A stretch of 9,607 nt of DNA from Phycisphaerae bacterium. GTDB lineage: Bacteria; Planctomycetota; Phycisphaerae; UBA1845; UTPLA1. Positions 1 through 4,725 of this stretch are shown one piece after another. The position numbers and the translations under genes are program-made. The notes beneath the pieces are model-generated. The model was not told the DNA's origin and did not search any database. It was given only the letters and a program-made list of their open reading frames with translations. Position 1 is the first letter of the stretch. Every line of letters begins with the position of its first letter. The stretch is taken from contig JAFGQA010000393.1 in the NCBI GenBank assembly GCA_016935885.1, positions 1 through 9,607 on the forward strand, written 5' to 3'.

Positions 1-84
1 AAAACTGTGGCACCGGCGTCTCGCCGGTGGTTTTCACGGTCAGGAACGGCGTTTCCGAACCGCTGTTTTCCCTTTTGCCACGGG
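1..84 (+). repeat. Dispersed ~84-bp repeat, copy 1
   Basis: This stretch recurs in reverse orientation at about 4491-4574 with roughly 8-9 mismatches over 84 bases. It begins with a perfect 8-bp stem (CACCGGCG at 11-18, TCT loop, CGCCGGTG at 22-29). A second, weaker complementary segment lies around 46-68. It carries no protein signature, and the short ORF starting at 7 is only the repeat read as codons. It probably belongs to a non-coding dispersed palindromic family. The left edge may lie outside the window. Confidence 0.8.
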
Positions 85-95
85 CTGTTACGCGC

Positions 96-230
96 GTGCC
101 ACTGGCAGCTTGCCTGCCAGTGTGTATGCCCCATGCGCCCACCGGGCGGGTGCCACTGGCGGCTTGTCCGCCAGTGTGAATGCCCCATGCGCCCACCGGA
201 GAGACCGCACGGGCGGACGAGCCGCCCGTG
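96..230 (+). repeat. Tract of three GC-rich hairpins, left copy
   Basis: Two 50-bp units (96-145 and 150-199, period 54) are near identical, and a third hairpin follows. Each has a 9-bp perfect stem and a 5-nt loop: 100-108/114-122, 154-162/168-176 and 208-216/222-230. Between units 1 and 2 the stem base pair A-T changes to G-C on both arms, a compensatory substitution. A shorter version of the tract, with one unit instead of two, recurs in the same orientation at 9528-9607. No coding function is evident. It is probably a dispersed palindromic repeat family. Confidence 0.85.
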
Positions 231-296
231 GCACCCAGAATCGGATGCCGCCGGAAGTGCCACGGACCCGCCGCCAGCTCGGCTGGGCCGCAGTGT

Positions 297-325
297 TTGA
301 CTTGCACCAGCGACGAGGAGATAAT
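297..325 (+). promoter_or_regulatory. Candidate sigma-70-type promoter for the secreted repeat protein
   Basis: TTGACT at 297-302 and GATAAT at 320-325 each match the consensus hexamers at five of six positions and are separated by exactly 17 bp. Transcription would start near 332, giving a leader of about 60 nt before the ATG at 394. The 231-296 stretch just upstream shows nothing I recognise. No transcription data are available, so this is a sequence-based prediction. Confidence 0.6.
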
Positions 326-393
326 GCTGGATTCGAGGCAAACGCCCCGTCGTCCAGGACCTCACGACAACCAGTGTATTTTCGAGGGTCTGC

Positions 394-2031
394 ATGATGT
401 CACGTGAATTGAAGTTTCTTCCTTGTCTGCTCGTCGTTTTGCTAGCCGTCTCGCAGGTCTCGGCACAAACGCCCAGGGGCGCCGGCCAGGCGAGCGCCGA
501 GCCCGCCAAACCGCCGCGTCCGGACGACGAGGCTCAAATGCTGATGGAAGTCCACCTCAAGATCGTTCAGGAGTTGTACCACCTCAACGCCGACCAGATC
601 GCCAAGCTCCGGCCGGCGATGGTCAAGCTGGTCCCCTCCCAGGAACGATACGATGCCCAAACGGCCGTGACCCTTCGCCGCCTTCGCATCGCTCGGAGCA
701 TTGTGACGAACGATCAGACACTCGCCGAAGGCCAGCGTGCCGAAAGGGCCGAGGACTTCGAGAGACAATACCGCCGGATCACTGCTCGTGCGCCGCTCAG
801 CATCGCAAGCATCGCCAGCCAAGCGGAGGCCCTGCTCTCCAAGGAGGAGATCGCTGCGGCCCACGCACAGATAAAGGCCAAGCTCGCCAGTCGTCTCAAG
901 GGTGACGACCAAATCACCCCTGAAACGATCGACGCCCTTCTGAGTGGCCCCATCCCTCTGATCGACGTTCCCAGGGTGCAGAGCACCCCCTCGGGCCCGA
1001 TTGCCCGGCCCGAGCGCAACGAGCGACGCACGGAGTCCGTCCCGCCCAGCAATCCCCCGCCTCCTTCCCGGGATCCCGCGAAGACCAGGCCGAAGAGACC
1101 CAACCCGGCAGCGGTGGAAGCGGCCAAGAGGCCAACGATCGAGGCCCCCCTGGTGAAACGGTCCACACCCGACAAACCCGCTTCTTCCGAACCACTCCGG
1201 CCGGCGCCACCCGAATCCGAGTGGGACGCCTACATCAAGGCGACCTCCACCAAGTTCGGCTTCACCGACGCGCAGATGCAGGCTGCCAAGAACGCTCTCA
1301 ACGGTTGCCAATCGCGAGCCCTTGCCCACCGCCAGCAACGTCAAGGCGACTACAAGGCCGCCGAGAAGCTGGCCAACCCCGGGGAGAGAACAGAGACACT
1401 CAGCAAGCTCCACAATCGCCTGGATGTGCTCTACCACGAGCTCACGCAACGTGTTGATGCAATCGTGACGGTCGAGCAGAGGCAGAGGGTAGAAGGGATC
1501 ACGGTCCCAGAGAGAAAACAACCTCGAGCAACTCCTCTCGCCAGGGATGTCCAGCCGCAGCCACCACAGCCACCACCGCCGCCAAGACCGCTTGACCCGG
1601 CGCCGCCCGAATCTCAGTGGGCGGGCTTCGTCGAGACCACATCCACTAAGATGAGTTTCAGCGAAGGGCAGATGGCGGTAGCCAAGGGCATTCTCGACAG
1701 TTGTCTCTCGCGCGCGTCCGCCCACCGGGAACAGACGAAGACAGCCTACGCGACCGCCGAGCAGATCGCTGACCAGACGAAGAAGGTGGAGGAGGTGCGC
1801 AAACTCAACCGGCGTTTGGATGAGCTTTACGACGAGCTCACGCAGCGCGTTAGCGCCATCACAACGGTGGAGCAGCAGGAGAGGGTCAATGGGGTCGAGC
1901 CCCCAAAACGAGTCGCTCCAAGGGCCACGCCGATGAGCACGGGCGCCGCCAAGACTGCGCCCTCAGAAGCCCAGCCGCCCGAGCAAAAGAAGCCACAGGG
2001 GCAGGACGCGAAGACCGAGCCGTCAGAGTAG
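394..2031 (+). CDS. Secreted proline-rich protein with a duplicated ~100-residue helical domain
   Basis: The 545-residue product starts with a signal peptide (hydrophobic stretch about residues 8-23, likely cleavage after VSA at 24), so it is probably periplasmic or exported. Residues 45-190 form a charged, mainly helical region (ELYHLNADQIAKL, then EALLSKEEIAAAH) loosely recalling LTXXQ/Spy-type helical hairpins. Residues 195-268 are a Pro/Arg/Lys-rich linker. Two homologous domains follow, at about 270-369 and 402-500, each opening with PAPPES(E/Q)W. Both share TSTK, a Cys before (Q/L)SRA.AHR (C305, C437), LNRLD..Y.ELTQRV and TVEQ..RV.G. They are joined by a polyproline linker (about 387-405), and a charged low-complexity tail follows. 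ATG at 397 is an equally possible start; GAGGG at 384-388 serves either. I do not recognise a named family. Binding or scaffold roles are possible but unsupported. Confidence 0.85.
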   Translation: MMSRELKFLPCLLVVLLAVSQVSAQTPRGAGQASAEPAKPPRPDDEAQMLMEVHLKIVQELYHLNADQIAKLRPAMVKLVPSQERYDAQTAVTLRRLRIARSIVTNDQTLAEGQRAERAEDFERQYRRITARAPLSIASIASQAEALLSKEEIAAAHAQIKAKLASRLKGDDQITPETIDALLSGPIPLIDVPRVQSTPSGPIARPERNERRTESVPPSNPPPPSRDPAKTRPKRPNPAAVEAAKRPTIEAPLVKRSTPDKPASSEPLRPAPPESEWDAYIKATSTKFGFTDAQMQAAKNALNGCQSRALAHRQQRQGDYKAAEKLANPGERTETLSKLHNRLDVLYHELTQRVDAIVTVEQRQRVEGITVPERKQPRATPLARDVQPQPPQPPPPPRPLDPAPPESQWAGFVETTSTKMSFSEGQMAVAKGILDSCLSRASAHREQTKTAYATAEQIADQTKKVEEVRKLNRRLDELYDELTQRVSAITTVEQQERVNGVEPPKRVAPRATPMSTGAAKTAPSEAQPPEQKKPQGQDAKTEPSE

Positions 2032-2199
2032 GGCGCCCATCGAAGCCCACGTGCGAATCATAACGCTCCTGATCCGCGGGCGCCGGTGGTTGGCGCGCCA
2101 GTTGCCGTCCGCGGCATGGGGAGTATCGTATCCCGTGGTGGCGATGGAAGTTCTACCAACTACCTGCTGCTCCCACACCCTCGGTTCAGTTTCACGCAT

Positions 2200-2204
2200 A
2201 GGAG
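2200..2204 (+). promoter_or_regulatory. Ribosome-binding site fixing the tdh-like start
   Basis: AGGAG lies 7 nt before the ATG at 2212. The frame stays open back to 2086, but the upstream codons give Arg/Ser-rich sequence unlike the family, while translation from 2212 begins at the expected MKAVVKT-type N-terminus. The 2032-2211 spacer otherwise shows only an imperfect palindrome around 2120-2135. Confidence 0.7.
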
Positions 2205-2211
2205 ATCGCGC

Positions 2212-3324
2212 ATGGATACTATGAAGGCCGTCGTCAAGACCAAACCCGAACTTGGAGCCGAACTCCAGGACAAGCCCATCCCCAAGCCCCAGTCGGACTG
2301 GGTCGTCGTCAAGGTCAGAGCCACGAGCATCTGTGGCACCGACGTGCACATTTACAAGTGGGATCCCTGGTCCGCGTCGCGGATCGGGGCCAAGGCCCTG
2401 CCGCAAATCCTCGGGCACGAGGTGGCCGGCGAGGTCATCGAGGTCGGCAGCCACTGCAAGCGGATCAAGGTCGGGGATTACATCTCCGCCGAGACACACA
2501 TTTACGACCCCGGCGATCTGACCAGCATGTTGGGCTCGTTCCACGTCGGCAGGAACATGAAGATCCTCGGCGTGGATTACGACGGCTGTTTTGCCGAATA
2601 CTTCGCCCTGCCCGAGTCGATCTGCTGGCCCAACGACCCGGCCATCCCGCCGGAGGTCGCCTCGATCCAGGAGCCGCTGGGCAACGCCGCCTATGCCGTG
2701 CTCGGCGAGGACGCGGACGTGGCCGGCAAGACGATGGTCATCACCGGCGACGGGCCGATCAGCCTGTTCGCCGTCGGCGTCGCCCGGGCCTGCGGCGTCG
2801 CCAAGATCATCCATTTCGGCAAGTACGACCTGAATATGGAGATCGCCCGCAAGATGGGCGCCGATCTCCAGATGTACACCAACAAGACCAGCGCCAAGGA
2901 GCGGCTCGAATTCGTCCTGGACAACACCGGTGGCAACGGCGTCGACATCGCCTTGGAAATGGTCGGCTCGCAGGATTCCGTCAACGACTGCTTCGCCATG
3001 GTCCGCAAGGCCGGCCGCGTGACCGCCTTCGGCATCGCGGCGGAGTCCCCGCTGCCCATCGATTACAACAACGGCATCGTCTTCAAGGGCTGCCAGATCC
3101 ACGGCATCAACGGCCGCAAGATCTTCGACACCTGGTACCGAAACCGAAACCTCCTGGCCAACGGCCGCCTCGACCCGTTGCCGGTCATCACGAACGTGTT
3201 CACGCTGGCCGACTTCGCCAAGGGCTTCGACAAGATGATCGAACGGCCGCGCAAGAGCGCGAAGGTGGTGCTGTTTCCAGACAAGAAGGAGTACGAGGCG
3301 GCGGCGAAGCGGATTGGCAAGTAG
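2212..3324 (+). CDS. tdh: Zinc-dependent medium-chain dehydrogenase, L-threonine 3-dehydrogenase-like
   Basis: The 370-residue product follows the E. coli Tdh pattern over most of its length. Tdh oxidises L-threonine to 2-amino-3-oxobutyrate, the substrate of the Kbl enzyme encoded downstream. Visible features are CGTDVHIYKWDPW (catalytic Cys41, Thr43, His46), GHE (His69-Glu70), EPLGNA at 154-159, a Rossmann start TGDGPIS at 178-184, ARKMGA, FKGCQIHGINGRKIFDTWY at 291-309 and a C-terminal KVVLF. Three things are odd. All four structural-zinc cysteines are replaced: a gapless alignment with my recollection of E. coli Tdh puts D99, D102, S105 and G113 there. The third Rossmann glycine is Ser184. 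The NAD-selecting Asp after beta-2 is Gly203 followed by Lys204. The C-terminus is about 15 residues longer than in E. coli. Zinc MDR membership is certain. Threonine as substrate is inferred from motifs and context, and another polyol or amino-alcohol is possible. Confidence 0.85.
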   Translation: MDTMKAVVKTKPELGAELQDKPIPKPQSDWVVVKVRATSICGTDVHIYKWDPWSASRIGAKALPQILGHEVAGEVIEVGSHCKRIKVGDYISAETHIYDPGDLTSMLGSFHVGRNMKILGVDYDGCFAEYFALPESICWPNDPAIPPEVASIQEPLGNAAYAVLGEDADVAGKTMVITGDGPISLFAVGVARACGVAKIIHFGKYDLNMEIARKMGADLQMYTNKTSAKERLEFVLDNTGGNGVDIALEMVGSQDSVNDCFAMVRKAGRVTAFGIAAESPLPIDYNNGIVFKGCQIHGINGRKIFDTWYRNRNLLANGRLDPLPVITNVFTLADFAKGFDKMIERPRKSAKVVLFPDKKEYEAAAKRIGK

Positions 3325-3352
3325 AGCGGCGCGGCGTACGCGGAGGACGAGC

Positions 3353-3370
3353 CGCGGGCTTCAGCCCGCG
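3353..3370 (+). repeat. GC-rich hairpin downstream of tdh
   Basis: CGCGGGC-TTCA-GCCCGCG forms a perfect 7-bp stem with a 4-nt loop, 28 bp after the tdh stop. A near copy (one loop base different) occurs 24 bp after the prs stop at 9378-9395, with similar flanks (GACGA upstream, GGCCG downstream). It may act in 3'-end formation or mRNA stability, but there is no T-tract, so a classical intrinsic terminator is not supported. Confidence 0.7.
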
Positions 3371-3430
3371 CGGCCGTGAGGATGCTCTTGGAACGTGTAC
3401 GAGAAGCTTCGGATTGGATCGGAGCCGCGA

Positions 3431-3528
3431 CCGCCTGCCTGTGTGTGTCCGCGCGCAGACAGGTGAGGCAGCGGTTTTCGTTCGTATTCAAGGGCCCTCT
3501 CGGGGAAGCGCCGGCCGCTTCCTAACGG
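3431..3528 (+). repeat. Hairpin-rich spacer sequence
   Basis: The spacer between tdh and the next small gene holds two more inverted repeats. One pairs CTGCCT at 3435-3440 with AGGCAG at 3466-3471 (plus CCG/CGG outside), with an alternative pairing CCTGT/ACAGG. The other is GGAAGCG at 3504-3510 with CGCTTCC at 3516-3522 (7-bp stem, 5-nt loop). The motif TCCTAACGG at 3520-3528 recurs at 6084-6092 in the spacer after kbl. The whole 3325-3600 stretch shows no coding signal and looks like a mosaic of dispersed palindromes. Confidence 0.5.
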
Positions 3529-3579
3529 GCGTGGCCCTGATTCCCGGCTTCTCACACGCGTTTTAGATTGTGTTTGGCG

Positions 3580-3597
3580 CTCCTGTCGTTACAGGAG
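3580..3597 (+). promoter_or_regulatory. Hairpin enclosing the Shine-Dalgarno sequence
   Basis: CTCCTGT-CGTT-ACAGGAG is a perfect 7-bp stem with a 4-nt loop. Its right arm contains the AGGAG that would serve the ATG at 3601, so folding would hide the ribosome-binding site. It could be a translational control element or, at DNA level, a small operator. If translation really starts at 3616, using GGAG at 3606-3609, the hairpin lies just upstream instead. Confidence 0.5.
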
Positions 3598-3600
3598 AAT

Positions 3601-3891
3601 ATGTTGGAGAAAAACATGTCGCTCAAGCAGGAACTGAAGCGTGTGACCGCAGACCGATTGCAGGCGGCTGTTCAGGATCTCAATGCCGAGTCGAGATTCC
3701 CGGAATCCGCTGTCAGAGAAACTCTGCGGCGTGCTGAAGAATACGCAGCCTTTTCGGAGGTTGTGCGTACTGTGCAGGACATCGCTCGTCAATGTGGCGT
3801 CGATTCTCCCCAGGTTGCTCGAGCAGAAGGAATGAAGATCATCTTCGAGGCACTGATATCCGTCGCCGAGGGAAATGAAGCCGACGTCTAG
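3601..3891 (+). CDS. Small hypothetical helical protein
   Basis: The reading frame gives 96 residues from ATG 3601 or 91 from ATG 3616 (MSLKQELKRV...). ATG 3601 has AGGAG only 3 nt upstream, whereas ATG 3616 has GGAG at 6 nt, so 3616 is at least as likely. A further in-frame TTG at 3568 has no ribosome-binding site. The product is rich in Lys, Arg and Glu and looks entirely helical, with no signal peptide, transmembrane segment or catalytic motif that I recognise. Its codon use is less GC-biased than tdh and kbl, and it sits among toxin-antitoxin-type genes, so it is probably accessory DNA. Its function is unknown. Lack of strong wobble-position GC bias leaves some doubt that it is expressed. 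Confidence 0.5.
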   Translation: MLEKNMSLKQELKRVTADRLQAAVQDLNAESRFPESAVRETLRRAEEYAAFSEVVRTVQDIARQCGVDSPQVARAEGMKIIFEALISVAEGNEADV

Positions 3892-4015
3892 CTGGGCCGC
3901 TTCCGTGGGAGTCCTTTCCCGCAGGTTGCCGCAACGGACGGGATGCAGAGCGGGAATCCTGCCGAGAGGATGTCCGAGACTGGCGCCTCGCACCGGTCAA
4001 TCGTGATTGAAAGGG

Positions 4016-4021
4016 TATAAT
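4016..4021 (+). promoter_or_regulatory. Perfect -10 hexamer immediately before DUF4160 start
   Basis: TATAAT matches the consensus exactly and ends 6 nt before the ATG at 4028, so transcription would begin at or very near the A of the start codon and the message would be leaderless. No Shine-Dalgarno sequence lies between them. A -35 hexamer is poor (CGGTCA at 3994-3999, spacing 16). The hexamer could be chance, because the stretch is locally AT-rich. Confidence 0.4.
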
Positions 4022-4027
4022 GGGGCG

Positions 4028-4264
4028 ATGCCGACGGTCTTGAGAGTGAAGGGATATCGGTTCTTCTTTTTTAGCGAGGAAGGGCGCGAGCCACCCCATA
4101 TTCACGTGGAAAAAGGGAAATCCTATGCAATGTTCTGGCTCGAACCGGTGGTGTTGGCTCGTTCGCGCCGTTTCCGAAGCCATGAACTGGGCGAGATACG
4201 CGACATCGTCGAAGAGAAAAGAGATCTGTTCGAGGAGAAACGGAATGAGCACTCGTCCAGTTGA
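4028..4264 (+). CDS. DUF4160 family small protein
   Basis: The 78-residue product carries the DUF4160 hallmark N-terminus MPTVLRVKGYRFFFFSEEG followed by EPPHIHVE (residues 22-29), then KSYAMFWLEPV and a charged helical C-terminus (HELGEIRDIVEEKRDLF). The family is usually encoded next to a DUF2442 gene and is often listed among candidate toxin-antitoxin pairs, though its biochemical role is not established as far as I know. The downstream DUF2442 gene overlaps its end by 20 bp, implying coupled expression. Start 4028 is chosen because MPTVLR is the conserved family start; an in-frame TTG at 4007 would add seven untypical residues. The base composition is less GC-rich than the flanking metabolic genes, consistent with transfer. 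Confidence 0.85.
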   Translation: MPTVLRVKGYRFFFFSEEGREPPHIHVEKGKSYAMFWLEPVVLARSRRFRSHELGEIRDIVEEKRDLFEEKRNEHSSS

Positions 4265-4487
4265 AGTCGAACCCCTGGCAGTCGACGTTTCGTCTACCAC
4301 GGATGCCATCCACGTGGTGCTCGCCGACGGCCGTGAAATCTCCGCGCCGCTGGAATGGTTCCCTCGCCTGCGCGCGGCCACCGCGGAACAACTGAAGGAT
4401 TGGCGATTGATAGGAGGCGGAGTCGGCATTCACTGGGAGTCCGTGGACGAAGATATCTCGGTCGAAGGCCTGCTCGCAACGCGTTAG
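4245..4487 (+). CDS. DUF2442 family small protein
   Basis: The 80-residue product matches the DUF2442 pattern: a beta-rich start ending in VVLADGREISAPLEWFPRL (residues 24-42), then ATAEQLKDWRLIGGGVGIHW and a terminal DEDISVEGLL. It pairs with the preceding DUF4160 gene, overlapping its 3' end by 20 bp in another frame. GAGGAG at 4232-4237, 7 nt before the ATG, supports the start. Pairs of this type are thought to be toxin-antitoxin-like accessory modules. Which partner would be toxic, if either, cannot be told from sequence. Both genes of the pair look intact here, unlike the HEPN and PIN toxins nearby. Confidence 0.87.
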   Translation: MSTRPVEVEPLAVDVSSTTDAIHVVLADGREISAPLEWFPRLRAATAEQLKDWRLIGGGVGIHWESVDEDISVEGLLATR

Positions 4488-4490
4488 CGG

Positions 4491-4574
4491 CCCGCGGTAA
4501 AAGGGAAAGCAGCGGTTCGGAAGCGCCGCTCCTGACCGTGAGAACCACCCGCGAGACGCCGGTGCCATAGTTTT
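4491..4574 (-). repeat. Dispersed ~84-bp repeat, copy 2 (inverted)
   Basis: The reverse complement matches positions 1-84 with about 8-9 differences. It starts only a few bases after the DUF2442 stop and ends just before the PIN-like remnant. The first stem is slightly degraded here (one arm reads CACCCGCG), so this copy has lost one of the stem pairs kept in copy 1. Together the two copies form a 4.5-kb-spaced inverted pair. Confidence 0.8.
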
Positions 4575-4597
4575 GCCGCGGGCTCTTAGCCCTAGGT

Positions 4598-4675
4598 TTC
4601 ACGGCAATCGCACTGGCCGCGATCGCGCATGCCGACCTTGTTGTGAGTTGGAACTTCAAACGCGTCGTCCATTAG
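4598..4675 (+). pseudogene. Remnant of a PIN-domain (VapC-like) toxin C-terminus
   Basis: Read in frame from 4598, the sequence encodes FTAIALAAIA then HADLVVSWNFKRVVH, followed by TAG at 4673-4675. This resembles the C-terminal motif of a PIN-domain toxin family (typically ...ADx(L/I)VSWNFKHIV.LDRIR.FN.VN...). Beyond the stop the same frame continues DRI, as expected for that motif, and FNP appears shortly after in another frame (ttc at 4694). The remnant thus seems to carry both a nonsense change and a frameshift, and it lacks the N-terminal two thirds with the first catalytic acids. The identification rests on motif memory only. An Ala-rich signal peptide fragment is the alternative. Confidence 0.5.
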
Positions 4676-4683
4676 GATAGAAT
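4655..4683 (+). promoter_or_regulatory. Candidate promoter for kbl
   Basis: TTCAAA at 4655-4660 (four of six) and TAGAAT at 4678-4683 (five of six) are spaced by 17 bp. Transcription would start near 4690, leaving a leader of about 36 nt before the ATG at 4726, which has GGAG at 4714-4717. The promoter overlaps the decayed PIN coding sequence, so kbl may now use a promoter built from remnant DNA. Confidence 0.45.
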
Positions 4684-4725
4684 CAGCCCAGACATTCAAC
4701 CCAAGAACCAATCGGAGTAAGCAAT

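Noticed and set aside
96..199. Two near-identical 50-bp units resembling the start of a CRISPR array.
   Set aside because: The units abut with only a 4-bp gap, there are no unique spacers, and no cas genes are nearby. They are self-complementary dispersed hairpins.
7..300. Short ORFs across the left-end repeats.
   Set aside because: Their sequence is repeat DNA read as codons, and the same peptide appears from the inverted copy near 4491-4574 on the other strand.
442..1725. Long minus-strand ORF (427 codons) opposite the secreted protein, and similar ones at 2023-3102, 4909-5988 and 7370-8215.
   Set aside because: They lie antisense to well-supported genes, lack recognisable domains, and arise from the high GC of the third codon positions of the real genes.
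2086..2211. N-terminal extension of the tdh-like protein by 42 residues.
   Set aside because: The extension does not resemble the family, and a good ribosome-binding site sits just before the ATG at 2212.
4598..4675. Signal-peptide or PEP-CTERM gene fragment (Ala-rich stretch followed by HADLVVSWNF).
   Set aside because: There is no start codon with a basic N-terminus, and the SWNFKRVVH...DRI order fits a PIN-toxin tail better.
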